This document shows positions 8,606 through 17,579 of a stretch of DNA of 64,000 nt, piece by piece. This DNA comes from an uncultured Bacilli bacterium (GTDB lineage Bacteria > Bacillota_I > Bacilli_A > RF39 > UBA660), in the NCBI GenBank assembly GCA_934122395.1, contig CAKOWQ010000001.1:186001-250000 (forward strand). The letters are read 5' to 3'. The notes under the pieces were generated by a model. It saw only the letters and a list, made by a program, of their open reading frames with translations, did no database searches and was not told the origin of the DNA. Numbering within the stretch: the stretch's first letter is position 1; every line of letters begins with the position of its first letter. The translations under genes and the position numbers were made by a program.

Positions 8606-9415
8606 TTAGCTTTTATATTCTAGTCTTTTAGTTTGTTCATATACACCGATGTTTCTTCTTGCTCTTCTTGACATGTTATAAAATTTAGTTAATGCTTCTT
8701 CATATTGATCAGAAGTATAAATAGCTTTTATCATTTGTTCACAATATATTCTATCGCTAAATAGTCCATCTATTTTTCCAACTTGTCTTGCTAATACTTC
8801 TCTATTTTCAGATAATGTAGCACTTATAGGATTACTACTTTGAACATTAGATTCTTCTAATTCACTTTCTATAGATGCAATTATATCGTTATGTTCTCTA
8901 GATTTATGAAGCATTTTATCACCATTAAATGCTTCTGCTACTGAAATTATTTGAACTTTAGTAGTTAATCTTAATTTACTAGCTGAATTTTGAAAAATAT
9001 TTTTAGCTTCGTCTGGTATATAAAGTGGTGTTTCTACAGTAGCATTTAATAATAGTCTTGCTAATTCTTCAAATGGATTGCAAATAGATCCACAGCTTAC
9101 TGTATCTCCTCTTCTGAAGTAATTATCTAATGTACTTGAACTATTATCGTATGATAATGCAGCTTTACTTATAGCTATCGCAAAACCTTCTTGTAGTTTT
9201 CCTTTATACATACCGTTTTGTTCTAAATAATATTTCACATATTGATATAAAGACGCTAATTCTTCTTTGTTTGAACCAAATGATGAATTTTTATAATTAG
9301 TTATTGGCAATAGATCAATTTTTTCTATTTCCTCTTCTTTTCCTGTAACTGTTGTTAAAAACTTTTCATAATCTTTTTGATATACAATTTTCTTTAAAGT
9401 TTCAAATGAGCTCAT
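8606..9415 (-). CDS. Hypothetical protein
   Basis: This is a 269-residue soluble protein with no signal peptide or membrane segment, mostly alpha-helical by composition. I chose ATG at 9415 because a strong GGAGGAG lies six bases upstream; an upstream in-frame ATG lacks such a site. The middle has a CGSICNPFEELARLL segment and the C-terminus is basic (MSRRARRN). I do not recognise the family. It stands alone between frr and a frameshifted gene, both on the same strand, with about 60-bp gaps. Confidence 0.7.
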   Translation of the reverse strand: MSSFETLKKIVYQKDYEKFLTTVTGKEEEIEKIDLLPITNYKNSSFGSNKEELASLYQYVKYYLEQNGMYKGKLQEGFAIAISKAALSYDNSSSTLDNYFRRGDTVSCGSICNPFEELARLLLNATVETPLYIPDEAKNIFQNSASKLRLTTKVQIISVAEAFNGDKMLHKSREHNDIIASIESELEESNVQSSNPISATLSENREVLARQVGKIDGLFSDRIYCEQMIKAIYTSDQYEEALTKFYNMSRRARRNIGVYEQTKRLEYKS

Positions 9416-9471
9416 ATTCACTCCTCCTATTTGCGTATTATAATGCATTTGGTGAAAAAACTCAAGATTAA

Positions 9472-9983
9472 TTAATCGTTTGTTACTATATTACAGCTGT
9501 AATTATCTAAAGAACATATAAATGTATCTGTTTTTAGATAATCATTTAAGTATTCTTTTAATATTATTTCATTAATATTCACACTTTCTAGTGATGTTGG
9601 AGTAATACTTACACCATCTGATTTTAAACCTATTTTAGTGATCTTCTTTTGGTACCATTTAATTGATATATAAATATTGTTGGGGTATTACCACTACCTA
9701 AGCCGTATAATTTGTCTTGATAGAATTGATATACCTTCTTTTCATTAAAAGCATCTTTGAATGATGATTCTAATCTATCTAATAGAATATAATCATCATT
9801 GCCTACTTTATAAAATAATCCTGTCACCACTGATTGATATTCTTCTTCAGTCATATCTTTTAATGCATATATTTCCTCTTTATTTTTATCACTAACATAT
9901 ACATATTTATTGTAATAGCTATCATTTAATTGGTAATGCTCATATTTATCGCTCTTTTTGTTTTCACACCTGCATAATATCAC
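9472..9983 (-). pseudogene. Frameshifted hypothetical gene
   Basis: The frame from 9983 runs about 110 codons and then hits a stop at 9630. A different frame continues the protein past that point (IKWYQKKITKIGLKSDG ... ending at 9472) for about 60 more residues of ordinary composition, including a cysteine pair (CSLDNYSC). The shift lies near 9665-9680. The 5' end is also unclear: the ATG with a good SD (AGGTG) at about 9969 is out of frame and stops after three codons, while the open frame begins only at a GTG. Function unknown; a broken gene is likely, and a sequencing error is possible. Confidence 0.6.
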
Positions 9984-10072
9984 CTACTTAAGATTAATAT
10001 TCATTTATTAAACGAAGATTAAAATTTCTTCTTAAATAGTATTATACACTTAAAATATTCCTGGGGAAATTA

Positions 10073-10981
10073 TTATTTTGTATTTATTTCTTTAGTAGGA
10101 AAACTATTTAAAAAATCTTTGTTATTTAATTTTTTGATTACTTGTTTTTTCCAAACATCTTCAATTGTTAAATCGTTTAATTCTAGATTTTTTCCTTTAT
10201 AAAAATCAATTATATCTTGTTTACTAATTATATATATCTTATCATTGAACTTAAAATTCATGTATTCTAAGTTTTTTATTATTATAAAAGATTTAAGGCT
10301 TACTACTATGATCCCTTTTTTACTATAATTTTTGTCATACCAAGATTTATTGTATTTTTCTTCTGTTGTATCAAAGGCATAAATAATAGTATCAAGGCTT
10401 TCTGTGCCAGTTACCTCAGCATTTTTTAAAGGTAAATCCGAGATTAGTTGTCCAATACAATTTTTATTGTCTTTATTACATAGTAAATCACTATCGTTTA
10501 TTAAATCTTTATTAGTAATTTTTAAATTATATTTTTCATAGTCATTTATTTTTACGTTTTCTGCTTTAATATATGGCTCTAGTAAATATCTTATTATATT
10601 TGTCTTGCGACTTAGATATTCAAATGCAAAAAAGCTGGCAAATAAAACGATTATAATACTTAATACTAATATAATTGTATTTTGAATCTTAACTTTCAAT
10701 TTGTTATCATTAATGCTTTTATTAACTGAATTCTTTATAATTTCTTCTACTTCTTTTTTTGGTATTTCTTTTTTCATTTCTCCTCCTAATAATTCGTAAA
10801 CACTAATATCTAGTAAATCAGATATAGGTATTATTAAGGCTATATCCGGAATACTAACTCCACGTTCCCATTTTGATACTGCCTTATCTGTAACGTGTAA
10901 TCTAATCGCTAATTCTTTTTGAGTCATATTTTTTGTTTTTCGAGCTTCAGCAATAAGATTCCCGATTTTTTTTGAATCCAT
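10073..10981 (-). CDS. XRE-family regulator with membrane anchor and external domain
   Basis: The protein has 302 residues. The N-terminal HTH_3 domain (residues 5-62: IAEARKTKNMTQKELA, VTDKAVSKWERGVSIPD) would bind DNA. A hydrophobic segment at about residues 104-126 is followed by a roughly 175-residue domain with two close cysteines (LLCNKDNKNCIG), probably outside the membrane. This layout suggests a one-component sensor that reads an extracellular or envelope signal. No neighbouring target is obvious. An SD (AAGGAG) precedes the ATG. The HTH is certain; topology and signal are inferred. Confidence 0.82.
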   Translation of the reverse strand: MDSKKIGNLIAEARKTKNMTQKELAIRLHVTDKAVSKWERGVSIPDIALIIPISDLLDISVYELLGGEMKKEIPKKEVEEIIKNSVNKSINDNKLKVKIQNTIILVLSIIIVLFASFFAFEYLSRKTNIIRYLLEPYIKAENVKINDYEKYNLKITNKDLINDSDLLCNKDNKNCIGQLISDLPLKNAEVTGTESLDTIIYAFDTTEEKYNKSWYDKNYSKKGIIVVSLKSFIIIKNLEYMNFKFNDKIYIISKQDIIDFYKGKNLELNDLTIEDVWKKQVIKKLNNKDFLNSFPTKEINTK

Positions 10982-11092
10982 AAAATCACTCCTTACATTA
11001 TTAGTTTAGAATTTAAAAAAGAAAAAAACAACCGACTGGTAGTTTACTTCTATAAATATAATAAATTTTTTGTATGAAAACAATTTATAAAA

Positions 11093-11119
11093 ACATTTGC
11101 GCAAAGAACAAATGTTTAA
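11093..11119. repeat. 9-bp perfect inverted repeat upstream of the small peptide gene
   Basis: AAACATTTG and CAAATGTTT are separated by nine bases. On the minus strand the second arm is followed by a few Ts, so it could end an antisense transcript covering the peptide gene; on the plus strand it sits near that gene's promoter. Confidence 0.45.
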
Positions 11120-11186
11120 TATTATTATATATAGGACATTTAATAGTTGGGTGGAGCCGAACTTCAAAAAGAAGGGAGGCGATATT

Positions 11187-11270
11187 ATGAATAAGAAGGA
11201 TTTTTTAATTCTATCTCTAGTAATAATTATCTTCCTTTTATTATTTTTACTGTTTGTAGTATTAATATAA
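11187..11270 (+). CDS. 27-residue hydrophobic peptide, candidate type I toxin
   Basis: The peptide reads MNKKDFLILSLVIIIFLLLF then LLFVVLI: a short charged head and one membrane helix. GGGAGG lies seven bases before the ATG, inside a leader (GGTGGAGCCGAACTTC) on the plus strand, opposite to its neighbours. Downstream are a strong hairpin (11278-11305) and a terminator (11322-11357), each containing the near-repeat ACTCARCAATG. This size, hydrophobicity, strong SD and structured 3' region are typical of type I toxin loci (Fst or TxpA-like groups). No antitoxin RNA can be proven from sequence. Confidence 0.55.
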   Translation: MNKKDFLILSLVIIIFLLLFLLFVVLI

Positions 11271-11277
11271 AAGAAAT

Positions 11278-11305
11278 CCACCTAACTCAGCAATGATTTA
11301 GGTGG
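11278..11305 (+). repeat. Hairpin downstream of the small peptide gene
   Basis: The perfect 8-bp inverted repeat CCACCTAA / TTAGGTGG lies seven bases after the peptide stop codon. It contains ACTCAGCAATG, nearly repeated in the terminator loop further on. Confidence 0.7.
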
Positions 11306-11321
11306 GCCAAAAAATTACGGC

Positions 11322-11357
11322 AACACTCAACAATGCAAAATTAAGTGTTCCTTTTTT
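11322..11357 (+). terminator. Terminator of the small peptide transcript
   Basis: AACACT ... AGTGTT with a 16-base loop is followed by CC and a run of Ts on the plus strand. Confidence 0.65.
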
Positions 11358-11395
11358 ATTTTATGCAAGTTTTCTTGCTAGATACATAATAACAT

Positions 11396-11422
11396 AAAAA
11401 CGGCTTTTTGACAAGCCGTTTT
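11396..11422 (-). terminator. Terminator after tRNA-Glu
   Basis: AAAACGGCTT / AAGCCGTTTT with a short loop is followed by Ts on the minus strand, just downstream of the tRNA. Confidence 0.8.
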
Positions 11423-11432
11423 AAAATCAATT

Positions 11433-11508
11433 TGGTGACCTGTATGGGACTTGAACCCATGAATATCGCCTTGAGAGGGCGGCGTGTTAACCACTTCACC
11501 AACAGGCC
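11433..11508 (-). tRNA. tRNA-Glu (anticodon CTC)
   Basis: A 76-base cloverleaf with encoded CCA. The anticodon loop is CTCTCAA, giving CTC, and the T arm is ATGGG-TTCAAGT-CCCAT. It lies immediately downstream of gltX, whose product should charge it. Low-GC Firmicutes often rely on the TTC isoacceptor alone, so a CTC gene is an extra. Confidence 0.92.
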
Positions 11509-11575
11509 AGTAAGTTGTTCATTGGAACAACAAACTAATTTTATCATAATCAATTTATTAATACAATAATATATC

Positions 11576-13216
11576 TTAATTTATTTCTTTTAAGAATCTA
11601 TCTACTCTATTTAATAAATTTTCTTTTCCATATATTTTTAATAAATCATACATGTTTGGAGAAGTATTTGTAGTAGTTAACATTACTCTTATAATACTGC
11701 AAAAATCCGCTATATTACCTAAGAACTTCTCTGGATTTTCTTTATATTCTTTGCGATTAGTTGCAAAACCTTTTGATGATGCATAATCTTTTACTTTGTT
11801 AAACCACTCTTCTTCAGTATCGTTTTCGTCATAAATATTAGCAAAGTATTCTTTAATAAATGATACATTATAACTATATGATACTTCTTTATATGGAGCA
11901 TCTACTTTATCAAATAATTCATCATACATATACCAGAATTGACGTTTTACATCACTATAACTTCCAATATCCATACGAGGACGTTCAATATTTCTTTCAA
12001 TATTTAGAAGTGATACTAGATAATCTTTATTATCTTTAATTAAATTATAAAATTCTAAATCATATTGTTTTGTATATTCTAAAGTTCTATTATATATTTC
12101 GGAAGCTGACAATTTACTAAAATATACTTTAGAAATATTCATTAATTTATCTAAGTCAAACAAACTTCCACCAACTGGCATCTTATCAAAAGTAAATGTA
12201 TAATCATCTACTGTTTTATCCGGATTATTTATATACCACTCTTCAAAGTTAGAATTGTTTACAGTAGCGATGTATAAATTAATTACTTCATTTGGTACTC
12301 CATTTTGGTGGTAGAAACTAATAGCAGCTTCTTTATCTTTTCTTTTACTTAGTTTACGTACTGTATTACCTTCTTTTATTGTAAATGGTGCGATATGTGC
12401 ATATCTTGGTTCTTCAAATCCTAAAACTTGGAATAATTGATGATGAATTGGATATGATGATACCCACTCGTCTCCTCTTATTACATGTGTTGTATGCATT
12501 AAGTGATCATCAACAGCGTGTGCAAAATGATATGTAGGTAAGCCATCTGATTTAATAATTACAATATCCATATCATTTTCAGGCATCTCTATTTTGCCTT
12601 TAATACAGTCATCTAAAACAATTTTATGATTAAAATCTCCTGGTGACTTTAATCTTACAATGTATGGTGTTCCTTCTTTTATTTTAGTAATTGCTTCATC
12701 TACTGGTAGGGTTCGATATTTAGCCCAACTTCCATAGTAACCTAAACGTTCTTTATTTAATTCTTGCATTTCTCTTAGGTTTTTTAATTCTTCTTCAGTA
12801 GCAAAGCAAGGATAAGCCATACCTTCTTGTAATAACTTTTTAGCAAAACTTTGATATATTTCCTTACGCTCACTTTGAATATAAGGACCATATGAACCAC
12901 CTTGAGTTGGTCCTTCATCAAAGAAAATGTTTAAGTTGTTAAAGTCATTTATTATTCCTTCAACACCATTTTCAACTTCACGCTTTTGGTCAGTATCTTC
13001 AATTCTTAAGAATACTACTCCTTCAGTTTGTCTAGCTAATCTTATGTTAGAAAAAGATGTATACAAGCTTCCCATATGTACAAATCCAGTAGGACTTGGT
13101 GCAAATCTTGTTACAAATGCTCCTTCTTTTAAATTACGAGCTGGATATTTTTCTTCAAAATATGATGAATCCTTAACATCAGGGAAGATTAAATTAGCTA
13201 AATCTTGGTAATTCAT
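11576..13216 (-). CDS. gltX: Glutamate--tRNA ligase
   Basis: The protein has 546 residues, longer than the usual ~480-500 because of an N-terminal extension of about 35 residues. Class I signatures are present: the HIGH-like motif in APSPTGFVHMGSL, IRGDEWVSSYPIHHQL, and the KMSKS-like motif in VRKLSKRKD. The C-terminal alpha-helical anticodon-binding region is divergent. It charges tRNA-Glu and, where GlnRS is absent, often tRNA-Gln as well. Its position between tRNA-Glu(CTC) and tRNA-Gln(CTG) suits either mode, but discrimination cannot be read from this window. SD GAAGGA lies six bases before the ATG. Confidence 0.93.
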   Translation of the reverse strand: MNYQDLANLIFPDVKDSSYFEEKYPARNLKEGAFVTRFAPSPTGFVHMGSLYTSFSNIRLARQTEGVVFLRIEDTDQKREVENGVEGIINDFNNLNIFFDEGPTQGGSYGPYIQSERKEIYQSFAKKLLQEGMAYPCFATEEELKNLREMQELNKERLGYYGSWAKYRTLPVDEAITKIKEGTPYIVRLKSPGDFNHKIVLDDCIKGKIEMPENDMDIVIIKSDGLPTYHFAHAVDDHLMHTTHVIRGDEWVSSYPIHHQLFQVLGFEEPRYAHIAPFTIKEGNTVRKLSKRKDKEAAISFYHQNGVPNEVINLYIATVNNSNFEEWYINNPDKTVDDYTFTFDKMPVGGSLFDLDKLMNISKVYFSKLSASEIYNRTLEYTKQYDLEFYNLIKDNKDYLVSLLNIERNIERPRMDIGSYSDVKRQFWYMYDELFDKVDAPYKEVSYSYNVSFIKEYFANIYDENDTEEEWFNKVKDYASSKGFATNRKEYKENPEKFLGNIADFCSIIRVMLTTTNTSPNMYDLLKIYGKENLLNRVDRFLKEIN

Positions 13217-13255
13217 ATTGATCCTTCTTTCTATATTAAAATATTATTATCAAAT

Positions 13256-13329
13256 TGGCTGCTCCAGTTAGATTCGAACTAACGATGTCGGAGTCAGAGT
13301 CCGATGCCTTACCGCTTGGCTATGGAGCA
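13256..13329 (-). tRNA. tRNA-Gln (anticodon CTG)
   Basis: A 74-base cloverleaf with encoded CCA. The acceptor stem is TGCTCCA/TGGAGCA and the anticodon loop is CTCTGAC, giving CTG. The body closely follows Bacillus tRNA-Gln. It is just upstream of gltX on the same strand, about 40 bp away. Confidence 0.92.
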
Positions 13330-13380
13330 ATTTACATTTCATATGATAACACAAAATAGTTTATCAAACAAGGTATAGCA

Positions 13381-13411
13381 AAAGAAAAAGACAAGTTTTT
13401 ACTTGCCTTAG
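13381..13411 (-). terminator. Terminator of the ABC-2 exporter operon
   Basis: GGCAAG-taaaaa-CTTGTC followed by TTTTTCTTTT begins just inside the 3' end of the last permease gene. Confidence 0.75.
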
Positions 13412-14550
13412 TAACGATTCTTCTTTTTAGTTATTATATTAGATAAAATTATAAAAATAAGACTAAATAATAATATAACTAACATATTTATAATAATGGG
13501 TTTTAATGTATCTAGGTTAACTATTTCTAATGTTTTTATTAATTCATTAGTATTTATATACCAATAAGATGGTAGCAAGTGAGCAATTTTCAAAACACTA
13601 TCTGGTAAAAATTCTACTGGTACAAAAGCCCCACATAAGAAGCTAGAACCTAGAGCTACTACATTTATTATTCCGTTAATTGCATTCTTATTATTAATTA
13701 AGTTACTTATTAAGAAAGCGATTGTAACACAGCATATCGTAAAGATAAATGAGTTTAATATGTAAATTAAACCCCTACTAGATAAAATTATATCACCACA
13801 TAATATAATACTAAGTATTACGTATACTAACCAAACAATAATAGCAAAAACACTGTTTGCGAATAGTAAAATGTTGTTTTGTTTCTTATAATCCATACTA
13901 CTAACAATAATTCTTTTCTTTACTTTTTCTTCGTGGAAACTAGATAATACTAGACAAATTACATATATAGCACCAGCCATCATACTATAGTTTAAAAAGT
14001 CATAATATCTAGTTGCTTTACTTAACGTATTAGTATCAATTTTTGATTTTATGTCTACTTTAGTACTTGTATTTAATGAATTATTTATTTTTTCGATAAT
14101 TATAGATTCATCAGAATAAGTCTCTTTATAAGTGTTTGCTACTGTTAAATATCTATTTAGGATGATATCTGCAAGTGATGAATAATAATCTTTAGTACTT
14201 TTTATTTTAATTTCAGGATTGTTGCCAGTTAAAAAATCATTTCGATAGTTCTTAGGAATATATATGACATAATTAACATCTCGATAAAATAAGGCGTCAT
14301 TAATAGCATTTCCATCTTTAATATCTCTTACATCAGTATTTTTCTTTAAATAATTGATTAAATTCTTAGTTACTCCTATTTCTTTATCAGCATTTACTAT
14401 TACTATATCAGGCTTTGAAGCAGTAAAATCCATTGCAGTATTATTATTACTAAAAGATAGACTTCCAAATACTATTAAGAAGACTGTATACATAATAATT
14501 GGTACTTTAGATTTGTTTAATACTTTTAAAAATGTCCTATATACTGTCAT
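13408..14550 (-). CDS. ABC-2 type exporter permease
   Basis: The protein has 380 residues: an N-terminal membrane helix (about 16-34), a large external domain (about 40-180), then five further helices, the ABC2_membrane_3 / YhgE-like layout. SD GGAGG is followed by an ATG inside the end of the preceding permease gene (14-base overlap). It is the third gene of an ATPase-permease-permease operon, so the two permeases probably pair with one ATPase dimer. The substrate is unknown; such operons often export drugs, lipids or peptides. Confidence 0.85.
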   Translation of the reverse strand: MTVYRTFLKVLNKSKVPIIMYTVFLIVFGSLSFSNNNTAMDFTASKPDIVIVNADKEIGVTKNLINYLKKNTDVRDIKDGNAINDALFYRDVNYVIYIPKNYRNDFLTGNNPEIKIKSTKDYYSSLADIILNRYLTVANTYKETYSDESIIIEKINNSLNTSTKVDIKSKIDTNTLSKATRYYDFLNYSMMAGAIYVICLVLSSFHEEKVKKRIIVSSMDYKKQNNILLFANSVFAIIVWLVYVILSIILCGDIILSSRGLIYILNSFIFTICCVTIAFLISNLINNKNAINGIINVVALGSSFLCGAFVPVEFLPDSVLKIAHLLPSYWYINTNELIKTLEIVNLDTLKPIIINMLVILLFSLIFIILSNIITKKKNRY

Positions 14551-15712
14551 ACTTCTGCCTCCTTAATTTTTTGTAAGATATCAAAATTAAGATAAGTGAA
14601 TATATTAATAGGCTTGCTATATTAAACCAAAATCTATTTAATGTCTCATAATAATATAATGAATAAAATCCGTCGGTTATCATATTAGCAGGATTTATTA
14701 TATTTAGAATTGGAATATTAGTATCAATTACATATTTTAAAGTTATTCCCATCATACCTGCTAAGCAACAGAAGAACATAGTTATTGCAATAATAATACC
14801 AGTTTTAACTGATTCATTACATTTTAGTACAGTTCCAATAAATACTCCAGTTGTTAATCCAGCTAGACTTCCAGAAAGAGTTAATATAATTACAAATAAA
14901 GGATTAGTTCCAAAATCTATTTTTAATACTAAGTATAAGAATAATAGTAATAATGTTACTCCAATTATTTGAACTATGTAACTTGCAAGAAGACTACTTA
15001 ATAACATACTAGATTTACTTGTTGGAGAAATACTTTTTCTTTTAGCTTTATCACTCATATTAGCAAGATTATTACTTATGGCAACTAGTCCTATAGTACC
15101 ACCATATAAACATGACATTGCTATTAAAGTATAGAATTCTATTACTGTATAACTTAAGTTTTTACTTGAGATATCGGTAATATTATTATCTTTTGTCATT
15201 AGGTTTTGAGCTTTTTTATAGACTTCTTCATATATTCTACTTATGTCTTTATTGGTGTTGGTTGATAATTCATCCTTAACTAACTCATTTATAATTTTTT
15301 CATTAGTACTTAATTCATCTACTACTGACTTTATCACAGTAGCATTAACCCCATTTTCTTTTACCATTATCTTTTTATCATTGTTTTCTAATAGGAGATA
15401 TCCTTCTATTTTGTTATCATCAAGTAGTTTATTAGCTTCATCTATATCTACATATTTAATATTAAATAATTGATTATTGCTTGTACTACTTCCTAATTCT
15501 TTAAATGCTTCTTTAATTATAGTATTATTTTGATATTCATAATTATCAATTATTGCTATATCAATAATATCTAGTGTTTCACTCTTTTCTATATCACTAA
15601 ATGCTAGATTAAAGAATAGTCCTAAAAGGATTGGAAAAGCAAAAGTCCAAAAGATTAGTCCTTTATCTCTAAAGAGAGTTTTTAGAGAATACTTTAAATT
15701 ATGGTAAAACAT
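14537..15712 (-). CDS. ABC-2 type exporter permease
   Basis: The protein has 391 residues, with a first helix at about 21-38 (FWTFAFPILLGLFFNLAF), an external domain to about residue 180, then five or six helices. It has the same architecture as the following permease, and the two are paralogues that likely form a heterodimer. The ATG overlaps the stop codon of the ATPase gene (TAATG), which implies translational coupling. Substrate unknown. Confidence 0.85.
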   Translation of the reverse strand: MFYHNLKYSLKTLFRDKGLIFWTFAFPILLGLFFNLAFSDIEKSETLDIIDIAIIDNYEYQNNTIIKEAFKELGSSTSNNQLFNIKYVDIDEANKLLDDNKIEGYLLLENNDKKIMVKENGVNATVIKSVVDELSTNEKIINELVKDELSTNTNKDISRIYEEVYKKAQNLMTKDNNITDISSKNLSYTVIEFYTLIAMSCLYGGTIGLVAISNNLANMSDKAKRKSISPTSKSSMLLSSLLASYIVQIIGVTLLLLFLYLVLKIDFGTNPLFVIILTLSGSLAGLTTGVFIGTVLKCNESVKTGIIIAITMFFCCLAGMMGITLKYVIDTNIPILNIINPANMITDGFYSLYYYETLNRFWFNIASLLIYSLILILISYKKLRRQKYDSI

Positions 15713-16650
15713 TAGTCCCTTAAATCCTTTCCTGTAAGTTCTAGGAATACATCATTAAGAGTAGGACGTTCTGAAAAGATACTATTATAAAGAATACTCT
15801 CTTTCTTTAAATAATCAATTAGATTACCTAGATTATCTTTTCCTTTAGTGTAGTTAATTATGAGTAAATTATCTTGATATGTTGCTTTATCAACATTTTT
15901 CATATTTTTAATTTCTTCTAGATTTGTCTTCTTCAAATTATGAATTTCTACTGTTACCTTTTCTTCAATATTTGCTAGAGTCTTTAATTCACTGCTTGTA
16001 CCTTCTGCTATAATTTTACCTTTATCTAGGATTATGATTCTATCACAAAGTATTTCTACTTCTTCCATGTAGTGAGTAGTATAAATAATAGTTGCCCCAT
16101 TTTTTCTTAATGTTTTAATACCATCTAAGATGCTATTTCTACTTTGAGGATCTACTGCTACAGTTGGTTCATCTAGAAATATTAATTTAGGTTTATGAGC
16201 AATACCACATGCGATATTTAATCTTCTTAGTAGCCCGCCTGATAATTGTTTAGGATAAAATTTCTTATAGTTTTCAAGTCCTACTAATTTAATTGCATCT
16301 TCAATATAATCTTGTCTTGTTTTTTTATCTTCAATATAAAGACCACAGAAATAATCTAAGTTTTCATATACAGTTAATTCTTGAAAGACAGCTACATCTT
16401 GGAAGACTACTCCTATTTGTCTTTTAATATCATATTTATCTGGTGCCATTTCTTCATCAAAGATTTTAATATCACCTTTTTCAAAGTTTAATAGAGATAA
16501 TAAACAGTTGATAGTAGTAGATTTACCACTTCCGTTAGGTCCTAGAAGTCCTAGAATTTCTCCTTCTTTTACATTGAAAGATAAATCATCTACTGCACAT
16601 ACATTTTTATATTTTTTGGTTAAGTTTTTTACTTCAATTACATTTTTCAT
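15712..16650 (-). CDS. ABC transporter ATP-binding protein
   Basis: The protein has 312 residues with a full nucleotide-binding domain: Walker A GPNGSGKST (about residue 36), Q-loop VFQDVAVF, signature LSGGLLRRL, Walker B LIFLDEPT, and the switch histidine in YTTHYMEE. The C-terminal ~80 residues are the DUF4162-like accessory region common in ABC-2 exporters. It energises the two downstream permeases. A remnant resembling the C-terminus of a TetR regulator lies immediately upstream on the same strand (16683-16785), suggesting the operon once had its own repressor. Confidence 0.92.
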   Translation of the reverse strand: MKNVIEVKNLTKKYKNVCAVDDLSFNVKEGEILGLLGPNGSGKSTTINCLLSLLNFEKGDIKIFDEEMAPDKYDIKRQIGVVFQDVAVFQELTVYENLDYFCGLYIEDKKTRQDYIEDAIKLVGLENYKKFYPKQLSGGLLRRLNIACGIAHKPKLIFLDEPTVAVDPQSRNSILDGIKTLRKNGATIIYTTHYMEEVEILCDRIIILDKGKIIAEGTSSELKTLANIEEKVTVEIHNLKKTNLEEIKNMKNVDKATYQDNLLIINYTKGKDNLGNLIDYLKKESILYNSIFSERPTLNDVFLELTGKDLRD

Positions 16651-16682
16651 TATTTATTCCTTTCTTCTAGAGTCATTAATGT

Positions 16683-16785
16683 TTAAAATTCATGAGTTAA
16701 TATTTCTTCTATTTCACTTTCTTTTATTGTTGCTATACCCATTGCTACCATACACGTTATTCCATGGAAAATCCACATATGTTTA
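16683..16785 (-). pseudogene. C-terminal remnant of a TetR-like regulator
   Basis: The minus strand encodes HMWIFHGITCMVAMGIATIK followed by ESEIEEILTHEF and a stop at 16683. This resembles the C-terminal helices of TetR/AcrR regulators (a WIFxHGIA pattern). There is no start codon or HTH. It abuts the DUF4097-like remnant, so a deletion appears to have joined two broken genes. Identification is tentative, but TetR genes often precede ABC exporter operons like the one that follows. Confidence 0.45.
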
Positions 16786-16984
16786 TGTTAGTTGCTTTGC
16801 AATCAATATTTAAAATAGCTACATCTTGACCTGTCTATATATCTTTCATTGTAGTAACATTATCTTTTCTACCATTATTAACTAAATGAGAAAGCCCGTC
16901 AATTACACCAGCAATCATTCCAAAAATAAGTGAAAGTGCTAAAACTATCATCAAATTTTTTATTACTTTTTGAGTTATATTCAT
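16786..16984 (-). pseudogene. Truncated DUF4097-like membrane protein
   Basis: From ATG 16984, with SD GGAG, the frame encodes one membrane helix (KNLMIVLALSLIFGMIAGVI) and stops at TAG (16837-16835) after 49 codons. The same frame then resumes as TGQDVAILNIDCKATNINI, a beta-rich start typical of DUF4097-like proteins, before ending at the junction with the TetR-like tail. It carries an in-frame stop and a 3' truncation, so it is very likely dead. Confidence 0.5.
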
Positions 16985-17076
16985 ATTACCACTCCAATCA
17001 TATTAATGATAGCACATTGTACATTAAGTATTCCACCAATATTCTATGGATTTTACGCAATTTTTCTTAACATAAG

Positions 17077-17565
17077 TTACCAATCTCTTTTTATTTTTTT
17101 AATAAATAAGAAATAAATCATAATACTATCTATTATAAAATCATATATTCTAAGTCTATCAAATAAAATTATGCTTGATAAAATAGATACCATTACAATT
17201 CCTACACTTATTATCTTAGGAAATATACCTTCTTCTTTAGATATCCAAGTGAAGTAAGCAAAAATTGGCAATAGTAATGCAAAAGATGTCCAACCTATAA
17301 TGTAACTAGTACTGTATACTCCTTTAGTTATAAACGCTACAAAATAATATGTTATAAGCATTCCTATGCAAAACGGCAAAATATTTAACATTGCTTTTTT
17401 CTTAGAACTACTATATATAGAAATAACAACACCAAACAAAATCCAAACCGACATTTGTGAAAATATATTTCCTAAATTTTGAAAATATATATCAAATAAT
17501 CTACTAATAATGCCTAACAGTAATCCTATTACAAACATCCCAAAAGGATTTAATATTTTCTTCAT
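17077..17565 (-). CDS. Small membrane protein (DUF6518-like)
   Basis: This is a 162-residue protein with five hydrophobic helices. The first segments (MFVIGLLLGIISRLFDIY, SQMSVWILFGVVISIYS) match a family of small membrane proteins in gut Firmicutes, probably DUF6518, but I am unsure of the label. No catalytic residues stand out. It is 14 bp downstream of the VanZ-like gene on the same strand, so they are probably cotranscribed. SD AGGAG precedes the ATG. Function unknown. Confidence 0.65.
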   Translation of the reverse strand: MKKILNPFGMFVIGLLLGIISRLFDIYFQNLGNIFSQMSVWILFGVVISIYSSSKKKAMLNILPFCIGMLITYYFVAFITKGVYSTSYIIGWTSFALLLPIFAYFTWISKEEGIFPKIISVGIVMVSILSSIILFDRLRIYDFIIDSIMIYFLFIKKIKRDW

Positions 17566-17579
17566 GACTCTCTCCTAAT

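Noticed and set aside
11006..11281. 91-codon minus-strand frame opposite the small peptide gene
   Set aside because: It has no SD, is a low-complexity mix of F, I, K and N codons, and overlaps the better-supported plus-strand peptide gene and its hairpins.
16508..16813. 101-codon plus-strand frame over the ABC ATPase start
   Set aside because: It is antisense to a clear ATPase gene and has no SD or recognisable protein features.
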